Source: Scytonema hofmannii PCC 7110 (GTDB taxonomy: Bacteria; Cyanobacteriota; Cyanobacteriia; Cyanobacteriales; Nostocaceae). From it: DNA of 64,000 bases. Shown piece after piece: positions 6,926 through 15,620 of this stretch. The position numbers were made by a program, and so were the translations under genes. The stretch lies in NCBI RefSeq assembly GCF_000346485.2, contig NZ_KQ976354.1, positions 8,102,221 to 8,166,220 on the forward strand, in the 5' to 3' direction. Position 1 is the first letter of the stretch; the number at the start of each line of letters is the position of its first letter. Under the pieces are notes generated by a model. That model did not search any database, was not told the origin of the DNA, and saw only the letters and a list, made by a program, of their open reading frames with translations.

Positions 6926-8671
6926 TTATTTGCGTTCTTCCAAATTGGAAGCTATGGAGGGATATGGCTCATTGGGATCGGCACGCAATACCGAACTTGG
7001 ACCCATCGACTTATTGGGATCGGGATCTTGTAAGGATGGATCTTGCTTGAGGTTTTCTAAACCATAGTCATAAGGTCCGGTCGCTAAGACTGGAGTTTTG
7101 TCAAAATTTTCTATGGCTGGAGGTGAACTTGTCATCCACTCTAGGGTAAGTGCTTTCCAAGGATTGTCACCTGCTTTGGGTCCGTACATCCAACTCCAAA
7201 TAACGTTGAAGATGAAGGGGAATGTAGAAACCGCCAAAATGTAAGCACCATAGGTGCAAATTTCGTTGAGGAAAGTTAACGCAGGATCGTACTGTGCGAT
7301 TCGTCGGTTCATACCTAACATCCCCAGTTTATGCATGGGCAAGAAAGTTAGATTGAGACCAACGATTGTCAGGGCAAAGTGAACTTGACCCCAAAATTCG
7401 TTCAGCATTCGTCCTGTCATTTTGGGGAACCAATGATAAAACGCTGCATAAATCCCCAAAACACTACCACCAAACAACACGTAGTGCAGGTGTGCGACCA
7501 CAAAATAAGTGTCGTGGACGTGAATATCAAAGGGTACTGCTGCTAGCATCACACCACTAATACCGCCAATCACAAAAGTCCCAACAAAACCCATTGCGAA
7601 CAGCATGGCAGTACGTAAGTGGATTTTTCCACCCCACATGGTACCCAACCAACTAAAAATTTTAATTCCGGTAGGTACGGCGATAATCATGGTGGTGATC
7701 ATGAAGAACATCCGCAGCCAACCGGGGATACCACTGGTGAACATATGATGCGCCCACACAATCAGTCCCAAAAAGCTAATTGCCAAACTTGAGTAGGCGA
7801 TCGCTTTATAACCAAAAATTGGTTTGCGGGAATGAACGGGGATCACTTCAGAAATTACCCCAAAGAAGGGCAAAATCATAATGTAAACCGCAGGGTGGGA
7901 GTAGAACCAGAACATATGCTGGTACAAAACGGGATCGCCACCACCAGTAGGATTAAAAAATGTTGTGCCTGCAAGCAAGTCAAAGGACAGCAAGATCAAA
8001 CCGGCTGCTAGCACTGGAGTGGAAACCAATACTAGTGCTGAAGTTGACAGCATTGCCCAGCAGAACAGAGGCAATTGAAAAAATCCTAAACCTGGAGCAC
8101 GCATTTTCAGGAGAGTGACGAGGAAGTTCAGCGCCCCCAAAATTGAGGATGTCCCCAACAACAAGACGCTAATAATCCAGATTGCCTCTCCCACTTGACC
8201 GGTGACCAAACTTAACGGAGGGTAGGAAGTCCAACCTGCATCTGGTGCATCACCTACAGCTAAGCTGGCAATTAACAAGATGCCTGCAGGAGGAATAATC
8301 CAGAAAGCTACAGCGTTGAGGCGTGGAAATGCCATATCCTTTGCCCCAATCATTAAGGGGATCAGGAAATTAGCAAACCCCGCACCTGCTGGCACAATCC
8401 ACAAGAAAATCATGATTGTGGCATGCAGGGTAAACAAACTGTTGTATACCTCTGGGGTGACAAAATCCACTTCTGGGGTTCGCAGTTCCGTGCGAACCAA
8501 GTCAGCCATCACCCCACCAATACAGTAGAAAATGAATGTGGAGACCAGGTATTGAATTGCAATAACCTTATGGTCAGTGTTAAAGGAAAAGTAATCTCGC
8601 CAGTTTCTCTGCCCTGGTTCTTCTATGCGGGCTGCAATATTGGCTGTTTCTTGAATTTGCGCTTGTGTCAT
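6926..8671 (-). CDS. coxA: Cytochrome c oxidase subunit I, 581 aa
   Basis: Catalytic heme-copper subunit of the respiratory terminal oxidase, twelve helices. Heme and CuB ligands are visible: His in FTLHATIMIFLW, the CuB His in FWFYSHPAVYIMIL, the His pair in IVWAHHMF, and the two His in VVAHLHYVLFG. The YSHPAVY sequence, with no Glu after HP, matches the A2 subtype of heme-copper oxidases, in which the Tyr-Ser pair takes the place of that Glu in the D-channel. It oxidises cytochrome c6 or plastocyanin and reduces O2 to water. It lies between coxB and coxC in one operon. A non-catalytic C-terminal tail of about 60 residues is polar. Confidence 0.97.
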   Translation of the reverse strand: MTQAQIQETANIAARIEEPGQRNWRDYFSFNTDHKVIAIQYLVSTFIFYCIGGVMADLVRTELRTPEVDFVTPEVYNSLFTLHATIMIFLWIVPAGAGFANFLIPLMIGAKDMAFPRLNAVAFWIIPPAGILLIASLAVGDAPDAGWTSYPPLSLVTGQVGEAIWIISVLLLGTSSILGALNFLVTLLKMRAPGLGFFQLPLFCWAMLSTSALVLVSTPVLAAGLILLSFDLLAGTTFFNPTGGGDPVLYQHMFWFYSHPAVYIMILPFFGVISEVIPVHSRKPIFGYKAIAYSSLAISFLGLIVWAHHMFTSGIPGWLRMFFMITTMIIAVPTGIKIFSWLGTMWGGKIHLRTAMLFAMGFVGTFVIGGISGVMLAAVPFDIHVHDTYFVVAHLHYVLFGGSVLGIYAAFYHWFPKMTGRMLNEFWGQVHFALTIVGLNLTFLPMHKLGMLGMNRRIAQYDPALTFLNEICTYGAYILAVSTFPFIFNVIWSWMYGPKAGDNPWKALTLEWMTSSPPAIENFDKTPVLATGPYDYGLENLKQDPSLQDPDPNKSMGPSSVLRADPNEPYPSIASNLEERK

Positions 8672-8799
8672 AGAAAGTATTTTGGTTAGTGGCGTAGGAC
8701 GGGCGTCTCGCCTGTCATCGTTAGTGGTTAGTGGTTAGTGGAAAAACTAACTATGTACGGGCGCAAGGCATTGCGCCCCTACTAACTACTAACTCTTTA

Positions 8800-9882
8800 C
8801 TAATTGTGGATTTGATGTAACAACTCAGGCTGAATTCCCATGTTATGAGTGTAAGGAGTCAGGAATTCAGAAGCAGATAATTCAGCAGGATTCACAGCAA
8901 CTGCTTTCTTTAAATCTTCATTACTGGCTACTTGCTGTTCTTGCAGCCATTGCTGAAACTCTTCTGGTTTTTGCACAATAACTTGTGATCTCATTGCCCC
9001 ATGGTAGGGACCACAGAGTTCGGCACAAATTAGTGGATACTGACCTTCTTTACTGGGCGTCAAGCGAAGCTCGCTTTGTCTTCCGGGGATCGCATCTTGC
9101 TTTAGACGGAATTCTGGTACCCAAAAAGCATGAATAACGTCGTTGGCAGCAATATTTAACTGGACTTCACGTCCTACGGGAAGGTGCATTTCACCAGTGG
9201 TGATCCCGGTTTCTGGGTAGGTAAAAATCCAAGCGTACTGCAAACCTGTAACATTAACTACAAGTGCGGGTGGTTTACCTTCATTTCCGGGTGTTGGTCC
9301 AATTGTGGGAGCAACACTCCCTACACCAGGAGCATTCCGGAGTTGAGGAATTTGGTCGGAATTGCGAATTTCTGCTGTGGCTGGATCTTGCATTGCTTCA
9401 GCAGCTTTTTCCTGGTTTGTATTGGGTTCGGTGCTTGTCGCGGTATCGAATAAAGTTGCTGCTATGGCTGCCCCAGGCATTCTCATTGCTTGTGGGGTCA
9501 CGGGAGCGTCATGAACGGCATGGGGATTAAAACCACCCATTTCGTTATAAACGTCAAAGCTGTAAACAGATATACCAATAACGATAAGAGCGGGGATCGC
9601 TGTCCACAGGATTTCTAATGGTACGTTCCCATGTACTGGAGAACCATCTGAATTATCGCCTGCACGACGGCGATATTTAATGACAGAGTATACTAGGACA
9701 CCTTCAACAATGAGAAAGATACCAATAGATACGGTCATCATCGCATTAAACAAACCGTCAACTAAAGAAGCTTCCTCTGAGGCTGCTGTTGGCAGGAGTC
9801 CATGATTTGTTCCGTACCACAGGCTGACTAGGGTCAGCACTATGCCAATGAGTAACGTCCAGATTGTACTTGGAATTTTCAC
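8800..9882 (-). CDS. coxB: Cytochrome c oxidase subunit II, 360 aa
   Basis: Two N-terminal transmembrane helices precede a periplasmic or lumenal cupredoxin domain with the binuclear CuA site: His in DVIHAFWVPEF and the Cys-Cys-His-Met set in CAELCGPYHGAM (residues 286-297). It accepts electrons from soluble cytochrome c or plastocyanin. Between helix 2 and the CuA domain (about residues 133-205) is a low-complexity insert rich in Ala, Thr, Asn and Pro, which makes the protein longer than minimal CoxB. First gene of coxB-coxA-coxC, 128 bases before coxA. Confidence 0.96.
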   Translation of the reverse strand: MKIPSTIWTLLIGIVLTLVSLWYGTNHGLLPTAASEEASLVDGLFNAMMTVSIGIFLIVEGVLVYSVIKYRRRAGDNSDGSPVHGNVPLEILWTAIPALIVIGISVYSFDVYNEMGGFNPHAVHDAPVTPQAMRMPGAAIAATLFDTATSTEPNTNQEKAAEAMQDPATAEIRNSDQIPQLRNAPGVGSVAPTIGPTPGNEGKPPALVVNVTGLQYAWIFTYPETGITTGEMHLPVGREVQLNIAANDVIHAFWVPEFRLKQDAIPGRQSELRLTPSKEGQYPLICAELCGPYHGAMRSQVIVQKPEEFQQWLQEQQVASNEDLKKAVAVNPAELSASEFLTPYTHNMGIQPELLHQIHN

Positions 9883-10079
9883 GGGTTTCTATGTTAGTGA
9901 CTTTACGTTGGATCGATCGGCATACTCAATTACTACACTAGTTCAGCCTAAGTGACATAGAGAGTAAAGGTGTGAAATTTTTATTAATTTTTAGTTTAGG
10001 CTAATGAGAAGAAGGGCAGAAGGCAGATGGGAGTCTGTCTCCTGCATAGCTAACTGCCTTCTTTACTCAACATCACCAG

Positions 10080-11681
10080 CTAACTCTTGAACTGAACTTC
10101 AGCAGTATCAGCTAATGTCGGTGCTGTAACAACGCCAGAATAGAAACTTGAGGAAGGTTGCTTGGCAATAATTGGCAGAACCTCACGGACATGGGTAGCA
10201 ACCAACATCGTTGTCCGGTCATAGGTTTGAGTTATCAACTTTGGATAAAAACCAATACTGATAATGGGAACTAACAGGCAAAGCGTAATAAATACCTCGC
10301 GGGGTTTGGCATCCCCAAGATATTCTTCAATCACTAAGTTTGAATCTGGCTGTCCGTAAAACACTTGTCGCAGTAGATCGAGCAAATAAATTGGGGTCAA
10401 AATTAGCCCTACTGCGGCTAACAGCAGTACCATAACTTTGAAAGCCGGACTGTAAACAGCACTCGTTGTCATGCCTAAAAACACCATCAACTCACCGACA
10501 AAACCACTCATTCCAGGTAGTGCTAGAGAAGCCATCGTACTGGTGGTAAACAGAGCAAAGGTTTTGGGCATGATTTTCGCCATTCCCCCCATTTCGTCCA
10601 TCATTATGGTATGTGTACGTTCGTAAGTCATACCGGCAAGAAAGAACAAGCTAGCAGCAATCAAACCATGAGAAATCATCTGTAGTAAAGCACCATTGAT
10701 ACCAAGGTCTTCATAGCACGCAATGCCAATCAGCACAAACCCCATGTGAGCTATCGAAGAATAAGCCAAACGCCGCTTGAGATTTGTTTGAGCATAAGCA
10801 CAGCAAGCACCGTAGATAATGTTCACCACGCCTAAAATCGCCAGCACTGGGGCAAATGTGACATGAGCATCGGATAGCATTTCCATGTTGATGCGGATGA
10901 GCGCATATCCACCCATCTTCAACAACACGCCAGCGAGAATCATTGAACCGGGCGCTGATGCTTCACCATGAGCATCAGGTAACCAAGTATGTAGGGGAAA
11001 AATTGCTAGCTTTGTACCAAAAGCAATCAAAAACCCTGCATAAACAACTAACTCAAATGCTTTTGGATAATGTTTCATTCCCAAAGTTACCATGTCGAAG
11101 GTGACAGTATCTCCAGAGAATGCCATTGCAAAACCTGCTACCAGTATAAAGATTGAGGCAGTGGCTGTGTAAAGAATAAATTTAGTAGCCGCATATCGCC
11201 GCTTTTGACCTCCCCATATGGAGATAAGCAAGTACACTGGCACTAGTTCTAGTTCCCACATTAGGAAGAATAGCAGCAAATCCTGGGAAACAAACACGCC
11301 AATCTGAGCACTGTACATTACCAACATCAGAAAGTAAAACAAGCGTGGCTTTTGGCGAACATTCCAACCTGCAAAAGTTGCTAAGGTAGTTACTAAACCT
11401 GTTAGTAGCACTAAAGGCATGGAGAGACCATCAACTCCCACAGACCAATTCAAACCTAGCTGCGGTATCCAAGAATACTTCTCTACCAGTTGTAATCCAG
11501 GATTTTCTAAACTGTAATTACTGTAGAAGGCATAGCTTATTAGAGCTAGCTCCGTTATCCCTATTCCTAAAGCGTACCAGCGAATAGTTTTGCCATCTTT
11601 ATCTGGGATGAATGGAATGGGTAAACAAGCAATTAATGGTAACAAAGTGATTATGCTCAGCCAAGGAAATCGATCGCTCAT
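10080..11681 (-). CDS. ndhD: NAD(P)H-quinone oxidoreductase chain 4 (NdhD), 533 aa
   Basis: A proton-pumping antiporter-like subunit of the cyanobacterial NDH-1 complex with about 14 helices. The characteristic stretches [18 protein letters not shown], with the membrane Glu, and [19 protein letters not shown], with the conserved Lys and His nearby, are clear. NDH-1 passes electrons from ferredoxin to plastoquinone for respiration and cyclic flow. The gene stands upstream of coxB on the same strand with a 197-base gap, and no ndhF accompanies it. It most resembles the NdhD1/D2 group of the respiratory and cyclic-flow complexes rather than the CO2-uptake forms; that assignment is from memory. 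Confidence 0.95.
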   Translation of the reverse strand: MSDRFPWLSIITLLPLIACLPIPFIPDKDGKTIRWYALGIGITELALISYAFYSNYSLENPGLQLVEKYSWIPQLGLNWSVGVDGLSMPLVLLTGLVTTLATFAGWNVRQKPRLFYFLMLVMYSAQIGVFVSQDLLLFFLMWELELVPVYLLISIWGGQKRRYAATKFILYTATASIFILVAGFAMAFSGDTVTFDMVTLGMKHYPKAFELVVYAGFLIAFGTKLAIFPLHTWLPDAHGEASAPGSMILAGVLLKMGGYALIRINMEMLSDAHVTFAPVLAILGVVNIIYGACCAYAQTNLKRRLAYSSIAHMGFVLIGIACYEDLGINGALLQMISHGLIAASLFFLAGMTYERTHTIMMDEMGGMAKIMPKTFALFTTSTMASLALPGMSGFVGELMVFLGMTTSAVYSPAFKVMVLLLAAVGLILTPIYLLDLLRQVFYGQPDSNLVIEEYLGDAKPREVFITLCLLVPIISIGFYPKLITQTYDRTTMLVATHVREVLPIIAKQPSSSFYSGVVTAPTLADTAEVQFKS

Positions 11682-11731
11682 GATCTTGGTTCCTTATAGT
11701 GAAAGTATACACAGACTTTTGATGGGCTTCT

Positions 11732-11764
11732 AGATACCCGACTTCTTAAAGAAGTCGGGTATCT
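11732..11764. repeat. Palindromic repeat, 16-bp arms
   Basis: AGATACCCGACTTCTT (11732-11747) and its exact complement (11749-11764) form a near-perfect palindrome upstream of ndhD. Only one base separates the arms, so a real hairpin would open about four of the inner bases. There is no U-run on the ndhD-coding strand after it, so it is better described as a dispersed palindrome than as a terminator. Confidence 0.7.
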
Positions 11765-11832
11765 AAAAAAGCACTAATAGATTGCCAATCTTATTTTGAG
11801 AGACTGCAGAAACCTTGAATCAACCTATTCAA

Positions 11833-11988
11833 TTAAGGTTTTAATTGACATTTGTAGCCGATGGATATTTGTTTATCATTAACTAAACTCATGCTTCTTT
11901 CCATCACAAAAATTTCACCCGCAACTTCAACTATGACCTCATAGACCAGAGCACTTTCTTTGCCAGATTCTAAATCGAGTCTCATCAT
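11833..11988 (-). CDS. Unrecognised small protein, 51 aa
   Basis: Function unknown. From the tandem ATG at 11988 the protein starts MMRLDLESGKESALVYEV and ends YKCQLKP. An AGGAAA ribosome-binding sequence lies about eight bases upstream, which is why this start is preferred over an in-frame ATG at 12078 that adds 30 unlikely residues. The amphipathic beta-like pattern EVIVEVAGEIFVME suggests a small beta structure. It is isolated between ndhD and the ctaA leader. It could be spurious. Confidence 0.35.
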   Translation of the reverse strand: MMRLDLESGKESALVYEVIVEVAGEIFVMERSMSLVNDKQISIGYKCQLKP

Positions 11989-12078
11989 AATTCTTTTCCT
12001 TTCCGTTAATGTGGCGCTTACAGACAACAGATTTGTCAAAGAATGGGAAATAAAGTACATCAATCTCACTTGGCACAT

Positions 12079-12699
12079 CTAGAGTTCACAGAGCAGAATT
12101 TACAGAATAGATGAGCCTGGAATATTAGCCAAGTGATTGTTACCCTTGATTGAGAGTTATGTAAAGAAGCTTAGGTTTAAAGTAGTGACAAATCCGTGAC
12201 AAAATCAGAACTTTTTCTAAATTTGAATAATCGGAAATTTTACCTAATTAAAAATTTAGAGTTATGATGGTTGCAGAGTTCTGATTTTTTATCTACACAG
12301 AAGGGAGTAAATTTTTATTTATGAGGAAAATATTGTAGGCGATATGCAGTATCTAATAAGATCGCTTCATTGAGATTTTGGGAAAAGGTTTTTTAGTGAA
12401 CTTGTGGACTAGAGGTCGAACAGCAGGAATATTTAAGAAAACATTAAAGCAATTAGAAGGAATGCTACCGATCGCAATCAATTCCTCACAACTTGAAAAA
12501 TCTCTAAAACTTCAGGCTAAAAGTAGCTGGAATAGTTCAAAGTATATGGAGAGACTATCTCCAACCCTAAGCGATTACGCTAAGGTGGAGATAGGGAGGC
12601 ACTTGTGTGCGGGGTGTCCCCTGTTGAGCAAAGTGTCTGTTCCGTATTGACAAGTTGGAACATAAAATAGCTCCTAGAAGTGGGCAAAAGGTATCGTTC
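12079..12699. other. Long leader region upstream of ctaA
   Basis: About 620 bases between the small minus-strand ORF and ctaA. The left half is AT-rich and probably carries the ctaA promoter. The right half has a strong hairpin (12555-12563 with 12586-12594, extended by imperfect inner pairs) followed at once by GGGAGG, then a GGGG/CCCC mini-stem around 12611-12621. The open frame over 12378-12650 starts at TTG, resembles nothing I know and runs through these hairpins; I do not call it a gene. Confidence 0.5.
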
Positions 12700-13659
12700 A
12701 TGAGCGAATTTGTCCTAGAACAACAAAGTACAACAGCTGCGCCTCAACAGATGCCACAGGAACGAATTCGTCGCTTGGTGTGGCATCTGTGTGCCGCCAC
12801 TTTAATTTTGATGGCTATCGGCAGTGCCACCCGCGTGATGAATGCTGGGCTGGCTTGCCCTGATTGGCCTTTGTGCTACGGGGAACTGGTGCCAACCAAG
12901 CAGATGAATTTTCAAGTGTTCTTGGAGTGGTTTCACAGGCTAGATGCAGCATTGATTGGGATCGGCGCGATCGCACTTGTAGGAATATCCTGGTGGTACC
13001 GTCACTTCCTACCTCGCTGGCTTCCTTGGGGATCGACATTTGCCTTGTTTCTCATAGTTTTCCAAGGGGTACTGGGCGGACTCACTGTGACAGAACTATT
13101 GCGATTTGATATTGTTACTGCCCACTTGGGAACAGCACTGTTGTTTTTTACTACCCTTTTGGTGATTGGCAGTACACTTACCCCCTATCAGGGAACTGGA
13201 ACTGTTGGTTACTTACCGTGGGTGGGATTGACAGCCGCTGTTTTGGTGTACGCGCAAAGTATACTAGGTGCCTTGGTAGGCTCTCGTTGGGCGTTACACC
13301 AGTGTTTTGGCGGCTCGCAACTCTGTGCCGTTATGTATAGCCATATTATTGGCTTAGTGCCGCCAACAGTAGCAACATTGGCAGTCGTGTTTCTCTCTTG
13401 GCGTACACCAGCATTGCATCCGGCTCTACGGCGACTGGCAAATATAGCTGGTGGATTGCTCATCCTACAACTTCTGTTGGGAGTTGCAACATTTCGGTTG
13501 CATCTTCAAGTTCAACCACTTACAGTCTCTCACCAAGCTGTAGGAGCTTGTTTACTGGGTAGTTTGGTGGTTTTCACAGTTTTAGCAATACGCGACTGGG
13601 CTAGTAGCCGTGGGATCAACTCTTACCCAGAGAGCGCCAACGCAAACTCTACAGGCTAA
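12700..13659 (+). CDS. ctaA: Heme A synthase (CtaA/COX15), 319 aa
   Basis: Eight-helix membrane oxidase that converts heme O to heme A by hydroxylating the C8 methyl group. Visible motifs include the RVMNAGLACPDWPLCYG segment after helix 1 with its Cys pair, the EWFHRLDAALIG stretch with a heme-ligating His, and later VTAHLGTALLFF and VSHQAVGACL with the other conserved His. It supplies heme A to the neighbouring oxidase. The ATG at 12700 (MSEFVLEQQ) is chosen over a TTG 45 bases upstream. It is followed by ctaB after about 200 bases, with a heptamer repeat in the gap, and faces away from coxBAC. Confidence 0.95.
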   Translation: MSEFVLEQQSTTAAPQQMPQERIRRLVWHLCAATLILMAIGSATRVMNAGLACPDWPLCYGELVPTKQMNFQVFLEWFHRLDAALIGIGAIALVGISWWYRHFLPRWLPWGSTFALFLIVFQGVLGGLTVTELLRFDIVTAHLGTALLFFTTLLVIGSTLTPYQGTGTVGYLPWVGLTAAVLVYAQSILGALVGSRWALHQCFGGSQLCAVMYSHIIGLVPPTVATLAVVFLSWRTPALHPALRRLANIAGGLLILQLLLGVATFRLHLQVQPLTVSHQAVGACLLGSLVVFTVLAIRDWASSRGINSYPESANANSTG

Positions 13660-13866
13660 TTAGCTACTGGCGCTCATTAATTTTAGATTTTAGATTTTGG
13701 ATTTTGGATTGAGAAAGTCTTGCTTGGACTTAATTTCACCCAACTATCTGTCGTATTCTTTTTCCAAATTGGTGTGACTTCCAAAACCAAAATCTTAAAC
13801 CCAAAGTTCTAAGTTTGAGCATGAGAAGCAGATCAATTTGTTGAAACATAAGGAAATAGTGCCAAA

Positions 13867-14823
13867 ATGATCGAGACTAATGTCTCTCGCCACCACCAAA
13901 CATTTCTACAGGTTATTCATAGCTACTACCAGCTGACAAAACCCAGGATCATCCCCTTATTACTCATTACTACAGCTGGAAGTATGTGGATAGCAGCTAA
14001 AGGGGAGGTTAACCCATTGCTGTTGCTAGTCACACTCGCTGGTGGTACTTTGGCAGCTGCAAGCGCCCAAGTCATTAACTGCGTTTATGACCGAGATATT
14101 GACTATGATATGGAAAGGACGCGCCATCGCCCTCTCCCTTCTGGTAAAGTACAGCCCCGCGATGCTTTAATTTTTGCGATCGCATTAGCTGTTATCTCTT
14201 TTACATTACTTTCAGTTTTTGCAAACCTACTAGCCGCCATGCTAGCAATGTCTGGCATTGTGTTTTACGTACTGATTTACACGCATTTACTCAAGCGTCA
14301 CAGTACCCAAAACATTGTTATTGGTGGTGCTGCAGGTGCAATTCCTGCACTGGTGGGTTGGGCGGCGGTAACTGGTACATTAAGCTGGTCAGCATGGCTG
14401 ATCTTTGGGATCGTCTTCTTGTGGACACCGCCTCACTTTTGGTCACTTGCTCTGATGATTCGAGATGACTACGCAAAGGTTGGTATACCAATGCTTCCCG
14501 TAGTTGCTGGTACAAAACCAACAGTGCAGCAAATTTGGTACTACACCCTCGTTACTGTAGCAGCAACACTTTTGCTGGTTTATCCTTTACACCAAAGTGG
14601 AACAGTCTATACAGCAATTGCCCTTTGGTTGGGAGCCATATTCATACACAAAGCTTGGCAATTATTGCACAATCCTGAAGACCGGACATTAGCGAAAGGA
14701 TTGTTTCTTTACTCCATTTCTTACATGATGCTGTTGTGTCTTGGCATGGTTGTTGATAGTTTGCCTGTTACGCATCATGTTATTCATGTTGTTGTGGATA
14801 AGTTGCATCTACTTGTAAGCTAA
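13867..14823 (+). CDS. ctaB: Protoheme IX farnesyltransferase (heme O synthase), 318 aa
   Basis: UbiA-type prenyltransferase that adds a farnesyl group to heme B, making heme O for CtaA. The first Asp-rich motif, [15 protein letters not shown], and the RHRPLPSG that follows are diagnostic. The second motif is [16 protein letters not shown]. About nine hydrophobic helices, N-terminal extension of some 25 residues, normal length. Together with ctaA it forms the heme A branch serving coxBAC; the pair is divergent from the oxidase genes and may share regulation through the intervening region. Confidence 0.96.
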   Translation: MIETNVSRHHQTFLQVIHSYYQLTKPRIIPLLLITTAGSMWIAAKGEVNPLLLLVTLAGGTLAAASAQVINCVYDRDIDYDMERTRHRPLPSGKVQPRDALIFAIALAVISFTLLSVFANLLAAMLAMSGIVFYVLIYTHLLKRHSTQNIVIGGAAGAIPALVGWAAVTGTLSWSAWLIFGIVFLWTPPHFWSLALMIRDDYAKVGIPMLPVVAGTKPTVQQIWYYTLVTVAATLLLVYPLHQSGTVYTAIALWLGAIFIHKAWQLLHNPEDRTLAKGLFLYSISYMMLLCLGMVVDSLPVTHHVIHVVVDKLHLLVS

Positions 14824-14840
14824 AACTTGGTGGAAATTTA

Positions 14841-14914
14841 AGAGCGATAAGCACTCTTTCGGCTTGCGCCAAGGGCGATAAGCGCTCTTTCAGCTTGCGC
14901 TTCGCGATCGCACC
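14841..14914. repeat. Dispersed GCGATAAGC / GGCTTGCGCCAAGG repeat, two tandem units
   Basis: Two imperfect copies of a unit carrying GCGATAAGC, CTCTTTC and GGCTTGCGCC, ending in a HIP1-type GCGATCGC. A related inverted copy is inside the aldo/keto reductase gene at 21998-22038, where it adds codons. Confidence 0.7.
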
Positions 14915-14996
14915 TCAAAGTTTGGGCGTGCGATCGTTCTTGTTGTCATGATTTTTAGAGTTAAACTAGAAGAGACAAAATATTGAGGAGTACAAA

Positions 14997-15176
14997 ATTA
15001 TTCCAACAGCAGCACAAACATTGCAATGCTTTCTCCTATGCCGACGGCTAACGATGATGTACAGACCTATTTACCTAGTACGTTTGGACGAACGCGTAGG
15101 TGAAATCGTCATCATCGCCGGCGATGAAACTCAGGTAGCCATACAACCAGATGGAAAATGGGAGTTTAGAACATGA
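14997..15176 (+). CDS. DUF6888-type small protein with apparent AUU start, 59 aa
   Basis: Read from codon ATT at 14997 the protein runs IIPTAAQTLQCFLLCRR, then MYRPIYLVRLDERVGEI, then a GDETQVAIQPDGKWEF ending. This matches, from memory, the small cyanobacterial DUF6888 family, whose members start with Pro-Thr and a Cys-containing helix. The frame is closed by TAG ten codons upstream and has no ATG, GTG or TTG before PTAAQ. GAGGAG at 14985-14990 is six bases before the ATT, an ideal spacing. An internal ATG pair at 15054 would remove the conserved helix. The stop overlaps the next start by four bases (ATGA). Function unknown. A paralogous pair lies at 51661-52046. Confidence 0.62.
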   Translation: MIPTAAQTLQCFLLCRRLTMMYRPIYLVRLDERVGEIVIIAGDETQVAIQPDGKWEFRT

Positions 15177-15379
15177 AACCCAACTTTAATGAAATGACTC
15201 TTACACAACTACGAGCTTATGTCCTAGCGCATCAAGACGATAACGAAGCGTTTTATACCTATATGGATAGGTCTAAGCAAGAGGGAACTTGGGTAAAAAT
15301 GCCGCCTTTACAGTCAATTGATGACCTAGATAATTACCCTGAGTTTTTAGAGACGGTTTCAAAAGACGGAGAACAATGA
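15173..15379 (+). CDS. DUF6887-type small protein, 68 aa
   Basis: The core MTLTQLRAYVLAHQDD NEAF (residues 8-27) is shared with the gene at 51661-51885, which reads MTKTELRAYVLAHRND REAF. The remainder is acidic with a proline-containing C-terminal half. I recall this as the DUF6887 family, found in tandem with DUF6888 in Nostocales. The start ATG overlaps the stop of the DUF6888 gene, so the two are probably translationally coupled. No enzymatic motif. The compact overlapping two-gene arrangement looks like a TA module, but nothing in the sequence proves that. Confidence 0.68.
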   Translation: MKPNFNEMTLTQLRAYVLAHQDDNEAFYTYMDRSKQEGTWVKMPPLQSIDDLDNYPEFLETVSKDGEQ

Positions 15380-15479
15380 GCATAATCATTGTTGTTAATT
15401 GTAAATTATACTAAAATCTCTCACCAATAAATAATTTCTCATTTAAACGCTTAGAGGATATCTGAAAAGTTTTGGTGAA

Positions 15480-15584
15480 TAGAATTCGCTACTATACAAA
15501 CAAAGTCCGCCTGCGCGGACTAACAAAAAATAAAAGTTCTGAAACCCACGTAGGTGAGTTTTGCCTGTGTAGCTGCGAATTCTA
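15480..15584. repeat. MITE-like inverted-repeat element, 105 bp
   Basis: Bounded by TAGAATTCGC (15480-15489) and its complement GCGAATTCTA (15575-15584), with further partial pairing inward (CTA..ACA). An internal GTCCGC/GCGGAC hairpin and an AACCCACGTAGGTGAGTT near-palindrome lie inside. It fills the space before the metallo-beta-lactamase gene and has no coding capacity. Confidence 0.7.
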
Positions 15585-15620
15585 CTAGCAAAAACTTAAA
15601 TGTTACAAAGGCTTAATATC

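Noticed and set aside
11732-11764. Rho-independent terminator
   Set aside because: The palindrome lies upstream of ndhD, not after a gene end, and has no U-run on the relevant strand; treated as a dispersed palindrome.
12378-12650. 90-codon open frame starting at TTG upstream of ctaA
   Set aside because: No recognisable protein, no convincing ribosome-binding site, and it runs through strong hairpins of the ctaA leader.
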